Source: Candidatus Poseidonia sp.
GTDB lineage: Archaea > Thermoplasmatota > Poseidoniia > Poseidoniales > Poseidoniaceae
DNA length: 64,000 nucleotides
NCBI GenBank assembly: GCA_016778305.1
Contig: JADHPT010000006.1
Location: 1 to 64,000, forward strand
Reading direction: 5' to 3'
Part shown: positions 48,561 through 58,795 of the stretch, in pieces
Layout: every line of letters starts with the position of its first letter
Numbering within the stretch: the first letter of the stretch is position 1
Position numbers and translations under genes: made by a program
Notes under the pieces: generated by a model
Told to the model about the DNA's origin: nothing
Database searches by the model: none
The model's input: only the letters and a program-made list of their open reading frames with translations

Positions 48561-49813
48561 ACCTCCTTAAGCAATTTTTCAACCTGCGGTACAACCTCTT
48601 CCATGTAAGCGGTCATGTTACGACAAACTCTGGCAGAATCGTGGTTGAAGAAATCAAACCAGGCCATGATGCGGTCGTTGGGGTGAAACCGTTCAACCAT
48701 TTGTTGAGCTACTTCTTCGACATTTCCAATCAATGCATTGTTGGCAGCCTTGGTGACTTTGTCCGGGTCAATGGTTCCTTCGAGTGCGTTCCAATATGCA
48801 CCCAGAGCGATGTCAGCTTCTCGATGTGCCGCTGCTGATTGTTCTTCAGCGCTCAATCCATCTTCTGCATTGAGGAAGACAAAACTCGTTCTGGGCATGT
48901 CGCCTCTGACCCACGACCCACCGCTTGGATGAAAGACTTCAGCCATCCGTTCGTGGGTTGCATCGATCACTTCTGGTGATGTGATTGAGAGATTGAATAC
49001 CTTGACGGGTAAAATGGAATTGACAAAGGTTTGAGCCCTCGGGTCGTGGGTACCCGCAACGAGTTGCAGCAACTCTTTGCGGAATTCAGTTGGAATGATT
49101 TTCAAATCTTCAAAGACATAGCGATGAGGAATGGTGATTGAATCGGGGCGTTCACGAAGTGCCTCAAATTCGATTGCTGCCTCTTGAACAGCGGCCCAGT
49201 CTTCATCGCTTCTGAAAGATTCTCGTGTGAGGACAGTATCTCTGATCTGTGTTGAGTTGATGGTGTCGCCACGTAGCAAGCGGAGAAATATTTCGGCGGC
49301 TTCCATGAATATTTGACCACGAAGAGCAGGCCATGCTGCTTCCTCGATAGCGTTGCGCGGAACAATCCCGTAGGGACGAGCCATGAATTCAAAGCGACCC
49401 GCTGAAAAACCAACGTGCAGACGTCGCTTTTCAGAAGGATCAAGTCCGTGAAGCGTCAACAGGTTGGCCATTCGTTCGGCCTGAGCGATGGGACCTCCCG
49501 AGGCGAGAATGGATACGACGGCACTCCCTATTTCGATGGAATTTGTGCGCCGAAAAGACTCGAGGGCCAATTGAGGGAAGTCTGTGCACAATCCGACTTC
49601 ACCCTGCCAATGAGGTACTACTGGTCTTGAATTCGATTTTTGAGTTTCAGTTGAAAGGTGGGCTTGTGCAATCCATCCCACACCGAATCCAAGTTTGTCA
49701 GCACAGGCCAATTGTTCAAAGTAATTGTTGAGCATGACCGATTCGCTTGGAATGTGCCCATCACCATCAGGTGTCTGGGAAATGGAAAAGAAAATGTCAT
49801 GCTCCATTTTCAC
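48557..49813 (-). CDS. Luciferase-like (LLM-class) flavin-dependent monooxygenase
   Basis: Bacterial-luciferase-like N-terminus 'YFEQLACADKLGFGVGWIAQAHLS', 'IEIGSAVVSILASGGPIAQAERMANLL', 'LHVGFSAGRFEFMARPYGI'. Confidence 0.82.
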   Translation of the reverse strand: MKMEHDIFFSISQTPDGDGHIPSESVMLNNYFEQLACADKLGFGVGWIAQAHLSTETQKSNSRPVVPHWQGEVGLCTDFPQLALESFRRTNSIEIGSAVVSILASGGPIAQAERMANLLTLHGLDPSEKRRLHVGFSAGRFEFMARPYGIVPRNAIEEAAWPALRGQIFMEAAEIFLRLLRGDTINSTQIRDTVLTRESFRSDEDWAAVQEAAIEFEALRERPDSITIPHRYVFEDLKIIPTEFRKELLQLVAGTHDPRAQTFVNSILPVKVFNLSITSPEVIDATHERMAEVFHPSGGSWVRGDMPRTSFVFLNAEDGLSAEEQSAAAHREADIALGAYWNALEGTIDPDKVTKAANNALIGNVEEVAQQMVERFHPNDRIMAWFDFFNHDSARVCRNMTAYMEEVVPQVEKLLKEV

Positions 49814-49860
49814 TCACTGCTCCTGTCCATGACGCCTTGGCACATAATCCGTATGGCGTG

Positions 49861-50709
49861 TCAGTTCGTCTCCTTATTACCCTTAGGGGCGTTATTGAGG
49901 GTCGTTAAGTCGTGAATTCGTTGGCGGACTTGAGCAGGGGCTGGGACATTCGCAGCGATGAATGCATGCAGGCTGTCTGAGAGAACCAACATAGCCGATT
50001 CATAGTCTTCCTGAATCTCAGCGATGTCTGCCAGTCCCCATCGGGCCACGAGTTGCCCCGTGATGCTTTCAAGCCCGTTGGCTCGGTCCAGTGAATCGTT
50101 GTACAGGTCTTGGGCTGTATTGAATTCACCAAGAGTGGCTTGGCAGTGAGCAAGTTCAGCAACAGCTTCCATTTGACCAACTTCATCACGGAGTCGCGTC
50201 AGAAGTTCAAGTCGCTCGGTTCCAATGGCAATCGCAGTATCGTAGTCATGTTGGCGCTTTGCCACGGTCATCAAGAGGGCTAATCCGTAGGTGGTACCCT
50301 CCATGTCGTTGCGAGACTCTCGCAGACGTAGGGCACGTTGAGCAGAAGTCCTCGCTTCATCCAAATTATCCTCAGCAAGTTGAACCAGCGCGATGTAGTG
50401 GTGAACGGCAGCAGCCAATCCAGCCCCGTCTTCCATATCCTCTGCCTCTTCTGCGAGTTGAAGGAAACTCTTCACGGAGGCGGTAATCAATTTCAGACTT
50501 TCAAAGCGAGCCCATCCACGTTCACTGTCGTTTTGGGCAACGGTCATGGCGTGATTTAGAAGTCGTTCAACGAGGGCTTCATCGTCCAATTCGTTGGCCA
50601 AGGGGATGAGGCGTAGAGCGAGCGATGTGTTGATGTGATCCATCGAACTTCCATCGGTGAGCATGGAAAGCACTTGGCGTGCGCGCTCGGGAGTAACATC
50701 GCTCTGCAT
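49861..50709 (-). CDS. TPR-repeat protein
   Basis: Repeated helical A/L pattern 'AVHHYIALVQLAEDNLDEARTSAQRALRLRESRNDMEG', 'AELAHCQATLGEFNTAQDLYNDSLDRA'. Confidence 0.75.
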   Translation of the reverse strand: MQSDVTPERARQVLSMLTDGSSMDHINTSLALRLIPLANELDDEALVERLLNHAMTVAQNDSERGWARFESLKLITASVKSFLQLAEEAEDMEDGAGLAAAVHHYIALVQLAEDNLDEARTSAQRALRLRESRNDMEGTTYGLALLMTVAKRQHDYDTAIAIGTERLELLTRLRDEVGQMEAVAELAHCQATLGEFNTAQDLYNDSLDRANGLESITGQLVARWGLADIAEIQEDYESAMLVLSDSLHAFIAANVPAPAQVRQRIHDLTTLNNAPKGNKETN

Positions 50710-50718
50710 TGTATCACC

Positions 50719-51534
50719 TCAAATCGAACGGAGACGACCACCGTCAACAGCGAGGCTGACGCCACGGATACCTCCCGATGCTGGGAGGCAAAGGTAGGTG
50801 ACAGCACTGGCGGTTTCCAACGGATCGATCAGGCGACCGATGGGAACCTGGCCCAACCAACCCTCTCGAACTGCAGCAGCAGATTTCCCTGTCCGTTCCT
50901 GAATGGATGCAGACAGGTTACCGAGGCGTTCGGTATTGGTGAAGCCGGGAAGAACGTTGTTGATGGTGATGCAGGGCGCCAATTCGTTGGAGAGCGATTT
51001 CGCCCACGATGCCATGGCACCTCGAAGGGTGTTGGAAAGGCCAATGTTTGGGATCGGTTCTTTGACAGACGTTGAGATGATTTGAATAATCCTGCCAAAT
51101 CCTTCGCCCTCCATACCGGGCACAGCGGCCTTCACGAGGGTGTGGGCAGCATGCAAGTGGCGCTTGAAGGGCGCCTCAAAGTCTTCAACCATGTTCTCCA
51201 TCAAAGGTCCACCGGGAGGGCCCCCTGCGTTGTTGATGAGCACGTGAACCGGCCCGAGTGTTTCCACAGCTGATGCAAAGGCTGATTCCAAGCCGTCGGT
51301 CTCTTCGAGATCGAGCATCAAGGCTTGATGCCTCCCGGAACCCAATTCTCCTAATTCATCGCACAAGGCTGTCAAAACAGCGCCATTTCGTGAGCACACC
51401 GTAATGTCGGCTCCCGCTTTGGCCAGCATTTTTGCTATTGCTTCACCAATACCTTTGCTCGCGCCGCACACAAATGCGTGCTTGCCTTTCAGAGCAGTCG
51501 GTACAAATGGGTAGTCGCTACCGAGCAGGTCCAT
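50719..51534 (-). CDS. Short-chain dehydrogenase/reductase
   Basis: 'ALKGKHAFVCGASKGIGEAIAKMLAKAGADITVCSRN', 'VLINNAGGPPGGPL'. Confidence 0.92.
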   Translation of the reverse strand: MDLLGSDYPFVPTALKGKHAFVCGASKGIGEAIAKMLAKAGADITVCSRNGAVLTALCDELGELGSGRHQALMLDLEETDGLESAFASAVETLGPVHVLINNAGGPPGGPLMENMVEDFEAPFKRHLHAAHTLVKAAVPGMEGEGFGRIIQIISTSVKEPIPNIGLSNTLRGAMASWAKSLSNELAPCITINNVLPGFTNTERLGNLSASIQERTGKSAAAVREGWLGQVPIGRLIDPLETASAVTYLCLPASGGIRGVSLAVDGGRLRSI

Positions 51535-51613
51535 GCTCTGCGGAGGTGGCCACAGGTCATAGGCGTTGGGTTCTCACTCCAAGAGGTTGGCTTTGCGTCT
51601 CGTGGATTTTTCT

Positions 51614-52405
51614 TCATAACCAATCGAGGATGGCGTTCAGTTGAACCAACCAATCATCGGAGGCGACATCGATGATGTCGTAGTGATTTCCTGGAAGCCA
51701 AACTTTCTGAACATCACAGCCTTTTGCTTTCATGACACGTGCATATGTCTCAGATTGCTCAATGGGAACGTCATCGTCAGCCTCGCCGTGGAATAACAAG
51801 ACCGAGGTTGCAGGTGGGTGGTTGACTGGATTCAGTTGCTCCCAAATCGTCGATGCTTCCTCGGGGGAGGCTCCTATCCAACATCGGACAGCATCTCCGT
51901 CGTCGGATAACCGTGCGCGGTCCGCCCCGATGAGGTCGGTAAGCGGGGCTTGAGCAATTGATAGCCATGGTTTTCGCTCTGCTTTGGCACTCATTAGCAA
52001 GGCCAATTGTCCACCAGCAGAATGGCCCATGACCATGGAGCGAGTGATGTCGATGCCAGGTAAGAGGGCGAGTTGACCCCAGGCTCTCATGACGTCAGAG
52101 AGTGTGTCCATCCAAACGCCCTCGTTGCCTCTTGACCAACGCTTGAATTCAATATTCCAGGCCGCAACTCCTGCTTCGGCAAGGTCTTGGGCGATGGGCT
52201 GCATCAAATCAAGACCGTATTCCTCTTTCCAAAAGCCACCGTGAATGAGCATGATGCAAGGTATGCCCTGGTCCTTTTGAAAGGCTGAAGGATCGTCTGG
52301 CATGTACAGGTCAGCGAATTGCCATGGCTGTGCACCCCATTGCATCCGATCAACGGCCATGTTCAGTTCATGCAGCGTTGGCCTATCACGCTTGTGATAT
52401 TTCAT
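51614..52405 (-). CDS. Alpha/beta hydrolase, kynurenine-formamidase-like
   Basis: 'IMLIHGGFWKEEYGLDLMQPIAQDLAEAGVAAWNIEFKR', 'GHSAGGQLALLM', C-terminal 'GNHYDIID'. Confidence 0.8.
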   Translation of the reverse strand: MKYHKRDRPTLHELNMAVDRMQWGAQPWQFADLYMPDDPSAFQKDQGIPCIMLIHGGFWKEEYGLDLMQPIAQDLAEAGVAAWNIEFKRWSRGNEGVWMDTLSDVMRAWGQLALLPGIDITRSMVMGHSAGGQLALLMSAKAERKPWLSIAQAPLTDLIGADRARLSDDGDAVRCWIGASPEEASTIWEQLNPVNHPPATSVLLFHGEADDDVPIEQSETYARVMKAKGCDVQKVWLPGNHYDIIDVASDDWLVQLNAILDWL

Positions 52406-52516
52406 GCAGGCGAAGGGCTTTCAAACGATATTCCGTAGCCGGAACGTGCCAGACTTCAGCGACGTCAGGGTTTCTGATGGCAAAAGTCATGCTGAATGCT
52501 CAAGGTTGGATTCTTG

Positions 52517-53203
52517 ATGAAGGACAAACAACAAGCCATCATCGCCCTGATTCTGGTAGGCCTTGCTCCTACCGCCTCTATCCTCGCCTCATTTGGTTCA
52601 GGCAATGGATTGGCCGGTCAAATCGCCTGGTTTGGGAGTAAAGTGTGGATGTTAGGTCTGCCAATGCTGTGGCACCTTTCCATCGATAAGAAAGCCTTGT
52701 CCTGGTCCAAGCCAACTCAAGGTGGAATTGCGATGGCAACCGGCATGGGGCTTGTGTTTTCCGTTGTGATGGTTCTTGCATGGTTCTTGGTTGGAGAATC
52801 ACGGGTCGACAAGGATGAATTCCGTACTACACTCGAACCCTTCGGGCTCACTGTGGCCAGCACGTACATCGCAGCAGCCGTCTTCTGGACGCTTGGAAAT
52901 TCTGTTCTTGAGGAATATGTTTTTCGATGGTTCTTAGTTGAAAAAGGCGAAGTTCTCTTCGGCCCTGGTTGGACAACAATTTTACTTTCAGCAGCCATCT
53001 TTGTCCTTCATCACTTCTTTGCGCTTTGGTTCTTGGGATTCTCGCTTTCAGCGAATCTTCTTGCATGTGCAGGCCTCTTCATTGGCGGGGCTGCCTTCAG
53101 TTGGCTTTACGTACGCTACCGTAGCATCTGGATTCCGTACATCACGCACGCTCTGTGTGATATCGTGGTATTCGGCGTGGGCTATATGCTCCTCTTCAAC
53201 TGA
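52517..53203 (+). CDS. CPBP-family intramembrane metalloprotease (Rce1-like)
   Basis: 'LEEYVFRWFLVEKG' (EExxxR), 'FVLHHFFALWFLG', 'THALCDIVVF'. Confidence 0.85.
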   Translation: MKDKQQAIIALILVGLAPTASILASFGSGNGLAGQIAWFGSKVWMLGLPMLWHLSIDKKALSWSKPTQGGIAMATGMGLVFSVVMVLAWFLVGESRVDKDEFRTTLEPFGLTVASTYIAAAVFWTLGNSVLEEYVFRWFLVEKGEVLFGPGWTTILLSAAIFVLHHFFALWFLGFSLSANLLACAGLFIGGAAFSWLYVRYRSIWIPYITHALCDIVVFGVGYMLLFN

Positions 53204-53235
53204 GCGGACCCATTCCACGCTGCTAGGATGTTTGT

Positions 53236-54642
53236 TCAGGGGCTCACGCGACGTCGGTCCCGTGGGAAGAGAACCGTTTCTCGAACGTTCTTTGCTCCCG
53301 TAAGTTTCATCAAAATACGTTCAACGCCAAGTCCCCATCCAGCGTGTGGAGGGACGCCATGGCGGAATCCTGCAACATAGAATTCGAATTCTTCAGGGTC
53401 CAATTCCATGTCCTTGAGATTTTCAACGAGGACGTCCATTCTATGTTCACGTTGTCCACCTGATGTCAGTTCATCCCTTCCGAAATTCAGGTCAAATCCG
53501 CGACTAAGTTGCTTTCCAGTTGACCCTCGTTCGCCCTCGACATGATGGATGTAGAAGGGTTTGAGGTCCATTGGCCAGCGAGGAAGGAAGTAGAATTGCG
53601 GCAAGTCTTCAGCGAGCAGGTCTGAATTTTCTGCGTCGATATCGTCGCCCCATTCGATGCTGCCACCTTTTGCTTTGATGGTTGCAATGGCATCGCAATA
53701 CGAGAGTCTTGGGAATGGGAGTTCAGGAACAATGACCTCAATGGGCTCTTCTTCCTGAGTGGCTCGGTAGGCGTTGATCGTATCGATGTGGGCCATGCAA
53801 GCATCGTCTTGTGAAACCGACTTCCAAATGTGATGAATCATCCTTTCGAGAACGCCCATGACGTCATCATCGTTCGCCCATGAACACTCGATGTCAAAGG
53901 ATATGAATTCGTTGAGGTGACGGTATGTATCGTGCTTTTCTGCTCGGAATGCAGGCCCTACTTCGAAGACTCGTTCCAATCCACCTGACATGCAGAGTTG
54001 CTTGTACAATTGTGGGGATTGATTGAGGAATGCAGGGGTTTCAAAGTACATCATTGGGAAGAGGTCCGTGCCTCCTTCGGTTGCCGTTGCAACAATCTTT
54101 GGAGTGTGGGTTTCAAAGAATCCTTCTGCGATCAACGCTTCTCTTCCGTACTGCAGAACCTTGCCTCGGAGGCGGAACATGGCGTTCACCTGGGCTCTTC
54201 GAAGGTCGAGGAATCGGTTGTCCAATCGGGTGTCAAGTGCGACATGAACGGTATCGGTAACGCCGAGGGGAAGCGGTGCTTCTGCACGTGCTATGACGGT
54301 CACGGAAGTGGCTACGACTTCGTAAGCGGGAGGTGGGGTTGGCTCTCCTTCTTTGGTCTTGGGAGGTCGCTTTTGAGATACAGTACCGGTGAACTGCAAG
54401 GTTGATTCTCGTGTCATACGCTGAACCATATCAAGTGCTTCATCCCCAACGTTGTCGCCTTTCAGAAAGACTTGTGTTGTCCCCGTTCCGTCCCGAAGGT
54501 CAACAAAGCAGATGGCTCCTTTTCCACGGTTTGCTTCCATGAAGCCAGCGATGGTGACTTCTTGGTCGATTAAATCGGCACCTAAGCGTTGGATTTCGCC
54601 CATGGTGTGCGTCCTGTAGGCGGTAGGGTGCCAAGTGGTCAT
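53236..54642 (-). CDS. aspS: Aspartyl-tRNA synthetase, archaeal type (possibly nondiscriminating)
   Basis: '[38 protein letters not shown]', '[29 protein letters not shown]', C-terminal '[31 protein letters not shown]'. Confidence 0.9.
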   Translation of the reverse strand: MTTWHPTAYRTHTMGEIQRLGADLIDQEVTIAGFMEANRGKGAICFVDLRDGTGTTQVFLKGDNVGDEALDMVQRMTRESTLQFTGTVSQKRPPKTKEGEPTPPPAYEVVATSVTVIARAEAPLPLGVTDTVHVALDTRLDNRFLDLRRAQVNAMFRLRGKVLQYGREALIAEGFFETHTPKIVATATEGGTDLFPMMYFETPAFLNQSPQLYKQLCMSGGLERVFEVGPAFRAEKHDTYRHLNEFISFDIECSWANDDDVMGVLERMIHHIWKSVSQDDACMAHIDTINAYRATQEEEPIEVIVPELPFPRLSYCDAIATIKAKGGSIEWGDDIDAENSDLLAEDLPQFYFLPRWPMDLKPFYIHHVEGERGSTGKQLSRGFDLNFGRDELTSGGQREHRMDVLVENLKDMELDPEEFEFYVAGFRHGVPPHAGWGLGVERILMKLTGAKNVRETVLFPRDRRRVSP

Positions 54643-54805
54643 GGCCGTGGGGTCACGGTGGAGAACATGAAGGATTCGCTGCCTTCTGCTCCTCCTTGTG
54701 ACGTGAATGCTCACTTGGCTCGCCCGATGCTGATGGGTCGTGGATGATTCCATCTTGTGGCCAATTGTCCCGAAATCTCTTGAACGGTGTCCTGTTGGTT
54801 AGTCC

Positions 54806-57800
54806 ATGACGAGGCAATCTGTTCGGGCCCTAACCTGTGTCGCCCTCCTGCTCTTGATGAGTGCCTCACCGCTCCTGTCAACGGCTTCTGCTCATTCCTC
54901 CATCCTTTTGAGTGTCGATACCAATCATGTTGTGATGTCGCCAGGTGAATCGGCCAATATCACGCTGTCGATCAGGAACAATGCCTCGAGCATAGAATCC
55001 TACGACATCACGTTTGACGATAGCAACCTCTCCGAGTATTGGGAGGTCATTACAACCGATACGGTGGTCAACAATGTCTTTCCAACATGGTCAAAGAACA
55101 CCACGATCATCGTCCGTTTGAGTGAAGGCGCTACCGTCAGCGACAGTGGAGAATTCACGCTGACAGCAACCGAGCCAGATGCAGATGTATCGACCTCTCT
55201 TTCGGTCTATGTGACGGTAGCCCCAGCCTACCACCCCTCGCTCGAGGCGACAGGCAACGGTTTGACACGATTGCTCGCTGGAGCGAGTACCAATCTCACC
55301 TTCGATGCTTCGAACCTTGGAACCGTCACGGATACCTTCCTGCTCGATGTTGAAGTTCAACCCGACCTTGCGTCGTGGTGGGCGAACCATACGAACGGGA
55401 CCTCGGGAAATACTACCGGTGGTAATTCATCAGATAACGGGACAGGCGACAATACGTCATCCAACGTGACGGCTTCAAATTTGAGCTTGCTCATGTACGG
55501 TAATAGTTACACGGGGGCGAACGGACTTGCTTCTCTGGTCGACGGTATTCTCGATCAGTCAGGTTACAACGGTGCGGTGGATGCAAATGTTGGTGGAGGC
55601 ATGAAACTTCCACAACACTGGCAGAATCTTGCCACGCCAAGCAACCAATGGAATACCAGTCTTCGCTCGAACCAGTGGGATTATGTCATTCTTCAAGACC
55701 AAAGTCAGGTGCCGTCCTTCCCGACTACGGAACCGACGTGGCAAGACAGCAAGAATGCTTCAGTAAATCTCAGTGCTGAGATTGAAGCAGAAGGCAGCGA
55801 AACCTTCCTCTTCATGACATGGGGTTATCGTGATGGAGATTCTCTCAACAGTTTCAACAACAATTACACCGCTATGCAATCTCGCCTCACCGAGGGCTAT
55901 ACACGCTATGCAGAAAACATCTCAACAGCCGGTCACAATGTTTGGATGGCCCCGGTCGGACTCGCGTACAAGAATGTCCATGACGCTGTTGTCGCTGATG
56001 GTGACGATCCTACGCTCTCGGGGAATCTCTTCTACGATCTCTACACCTCAGACGGAAGCCACCCCTCTCTTACCGGTTCCTATCTCAGTGCCTGCGTCAT
56101 CTTCTCAAGCATGACCGGCGACCTCTGTTCTGCTAGCAACGATTCGGTAGCTATCAACGCCACAATCAAGTTGGAACTGCAACAAGTAGCCGACGATACG
56201 GTCTTCAACCAAACAACTGGGATGTCCTATTACCCTTGGGAAATCACAGGAACATCAGCCTTCGGCATGGGGTCCAGTATTCCAAACGGCTGGTACCTTC
56301 AATGGGACGATGATGAATTGAGCCAGATACCAGCAGGTGGCAGTGAAACAGCAACCCTTTCAGTAACAATTCCCGCTGACGCAGAGCCTGATTTCTACGG
56401 TTACCGATTGACGATGGGGTCAACCAACGGCAACATCACCACCTCCACCATCGTCGTGATTGAGGTCGTAGCGGAACCAGCACTTTCCTTGGCCTTCCTA
56501 CGACAGACCGACGATTTCCTTCCCGCCGGCAGTACGGTAAGCGCCGTGCAGGTTACCAATACTGGGAATACGAAGCTGGATGTGAGTTGGGACCTTACCA
56601 CCTCTCCCACAACAGGTTCCGCGTGCACGCCTTCGCTTGTGAGTGCAGAAACCCAGAATCTCCTGCCTGATGCTGTCACGAACCTTTCCTTCATGCTCGA
56701 TGTTCATGAATCGGCAGATAGTTCGGATCAATGCTCGTTGACGCTCACGGCAACACTTCACGATAACGGTGTAAGCACCATGCTTGAAGAATTGAATTTC
56801 ATTGTTGAAATCGATGAGGCGGTCAATTTCTCACTCGCAGGGCCTATCAACACGGTTGATATCGTACCTTCTGAGGGGAAAAATTACGAGATTCGTTTGT
56901 CCAACCACGGAAGTGATCAGGCTCTCTTTTTCCTCGATGTCAATGAAAGCCTTGGTCTCGACACCGTTCTCGTCACAGCGTCCGGCGTGAGTATTGGGCC
57001 AGGCGATGTCGGTACGTGGACGGTTCATACTAAAGGGGACGCTTCGCTTTCAGGACTTCGGATGCAAACCTTCTCGGTGACTTATGCTGGCCATACCGAG
57101 GTGTTGGATGTAGAAGTCAATCTGCTTGAGGTTGCCTCATTCTCTATCAGCGCTGGTTCCGAAGACCGTCTCCTCATTCAACCCGGTCAGAATGAAACGA
57201 TGCAAGTCAATCTCACCAATACGGGGACAACCAATCTATCACTCTCGCTTTCGCTGTTGAATCTCCCAGCAGACGTGTCGGTTACAATGACAGAAACAGC
57301 CATTCTTCTCGGCCATGGTGAATCTCAAGAAGTAAACATCACCTTTGTCGCTCAGACGGGCGCGCTGGCCGCAACAACTGAAATCGAACTTCGCGTCGCT
57401 GAATCCGGGAGTTCGCAGTCGCTGCTCATTGACCTGATCGTCGTGGACAGGGAAGATGTCTTGGTGACCAGCCTACAGGGGCACCTCTTCGCTCATCCGC
57501 TCTCATCAGAAACCATGAGCGTGGAAGTCATCAATTTGGGAACCGCCACGGAGATATTTGTTGTCGATTGGTCCACCACCTCGAGTTCATCTTGGTTTGA
57601 ATTCACACGTACACGCTCATCCCTCACACTTGCTCCAGGTGCTTCAGAAACGGTTGAACTGAGCGTTGTCGAGACAGCTCCCGGTGCACCCCCCGAGGGC
57701 CTCGTTTACACGTTTTCTGTGACCTCAAGCACCAACCCGAGCAACACTGATTCACTCGACGTCACGGTGCAACCTGCTGCTGCTGGTGCCAACATCACGG

Positions 57801-58795
57801 CACTGGTCGAGAATGCGGAAGCACGCCCCGGAGAAACCATTTACGGGACGGTGACCGTGACCAATACAGGCAATGTTGAGGATACACTTTCCATCTCGAC
57901 GCTAGGTGTCGATTGTGGTCTTGATACCAACGTTACCTTGGGTGCAGGCCTCTCATCGTCCGCTTTGGGATGGTCATGCATTCTTCCCAGCGATGCTCTA
58001 GCAGGTCAACAAGCCATCACCTTCCGAGCTGTGAGCAGCATGCGAAGCAATGTCGCCGATGAATATTCAATCCTCTATTCGGTGGAGCCCGATTGGCCAG
58101 CCAATACCCTGGTCGCCCTGAGTTTTGATGAGGCGAAAGTGAGTCTTGGAGTTGACAGTTCAACCACAACGGTTGTGACATTGCAAAATCTCGGCAATAC
58201 AGAGGTCACTGGGACGCTGGATGTCGTCGGCGAAGACATGGGTTTAATCTTGCTTGAATGGATGCGTCTGACAGACCAGGAAGCGACCAATGATTACACA
58301 TTGACGGCTGGTTCAAGCATTGATTTCAAACTCACAATCATCTCGAATACCGCGCGAACGGGCAGTGCAGACATCACAGTTCGAGCGACATCATCCGCTG
58401 CAGGCGTGATCACCAGTGACGAATCCGTAGCCCTCCAAATCGAGATTGAGGGTCCCGCGCTTCCGCCGAATGGATTGGCGTTGCCTCTAGGTCTTTCAGT
58501 GAGTCAACCCGTCACCCTCGGCGTCATGGGTGTTGGTTGGTTGGCCGCCTTGGTGCTGCTCCAACTCCGCCGCCGTTCATCGCCTCACGGAGACGATGAA
58601 GATTCTACTGATGACTCTGAAGAAGTTGAGGATGTGGAAGAAGAACAACTCGGTTACAATGAATGCCGCCTCGATGGCGACAACAAGGTCAACTGTCCAA
58701 CCTGCGATGCTCGTCTCGGCGTTCCTCGGGGAAGCGCCCCTCCGTTCCGATTCACGTGCCCAAAGTGCGAGAACAAGATTCGTGTTGTCGAGTGA
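54806..58795 (+). CDS. Secreted membrane-anchored protein (1329 aa): CARDB/NEW3-like repeats, inserted SGNH-hydrolase-like domain, C-terminal TM and cytoplasmic zinc ribbon
   Basis: 'LLMYGNSYTGANGL' and 'TSDGSHPSLTGSYL' SGNH-like blocks; repeated '..NTGTTNLSLSLSLLNLP..' domains; TM 'VMGVGWLAALVLLQLRRR'; 'NCPTCDARLG...FTCPKCENKIRVVE'. Confidence 0.85.
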   Translation: MTRQSVRALTCVALLLLMSASPLLSTASAHSSILLSVDTNHVVMSPGESANITLSIRNNASSIESYDITFDDSNLSEYWEVITTDTVVNNVFPTWSKNTTIIVRLSEGATVSDSGEFTLTATEPDADVSTSLSVYVTVAPAYHPSLEATGNGLTRLLAGASTNLTFDASNLGTVTDTFLLDVEVQPDLASWWANHTNGTSGNTTGGNSSDNGTGDNTSSNVTASNLSLLMYGNSYTGANGLASLVDGILDQSGYNGAVDANVGGGMKLPQHWQNLATPSNQWNTSLRSNQWDYVILQDQSQVPSFPTTEPTWQDSKNASVNLSAEIEAEGSETFLFMTWGYRDGDSLNSFNNNYTAMQSRLTEGYTRYAENISTAGHNVWMAPVGLAYKNVHDAVVADGDDPTLSGNLFYDLYTSDGSHPSLTGSYLSACVIFSSMTGDLCSASNDSVAINATIKLELQQVADDTVFNQTTGMSYYPWEITGTSAFGMGSSIPNGWYLQWDDDELSQIPAGGSETATLSVTIPADAEPDFYGYRLTMGSTNGNITTSTIVVIEVVAEPALSLAFLRQTDDFLPAGSTVSAVQVTNTGNTKLDVSWDLTTSPTTGSACTPSLVSAETQNLLPDAVTNLSFMLDVHESADSSDQCSLTLTATLHDNGVSTMLEELNFIVEIDEAVNFSLAGPINTVDIVPSEGKNYEIRLSNHGSDQALFFLDVNESLGLDTVLVTASGVSIGPGDVGTWTVHTKGDASLSGLRMQTFSVTYAGHTEVLDVEVNLLEVASFSISAGSEDRLLIQPGQNETMQVNLTNTGTTNLSLSLSLLNLPADVSVTMTETAILLGHGESQEVNITFVAQTGALAATTEIELRVAESGSSQSLLIDLIVVDREDVLVTSLQGHLFAHPLSSETMSVEVINLGTATEIFVVDWSTTSSSSWFEFTRTRSSLTLAPGASETVELSVVETAPGAPPEGLVYTFSVTSSTNPSNTDSLDVTVQPAAAGANITALVENAEARPGETIYGTVTVTNTGNVEDTLSISTLGVDCGLDTNVTLGAGLSSSALGWSCILPSDALAGQQAITFRAVSSMRSNVADEYSILYSVEPDWPANTLVALSFDEAKVSLGVDSSTTTVVTLQNLGNTEVTGTLDVVGEDMGLILLEWMRLTDQEATNDYTLTAGSSIDFKLTIISNTARTGSADITVRATSSAAGVITSDESVALQIEIEGPALPPNGLALPLGLSVSQPVTLGVMGVGWLAALVLLQLRRRSSPHGDDEDSTDDSEEVEDVEEEQLGYNECRLDGDNKVNCPTCDARLGVPRGSAPPFRFTCPKCENKIRVVE

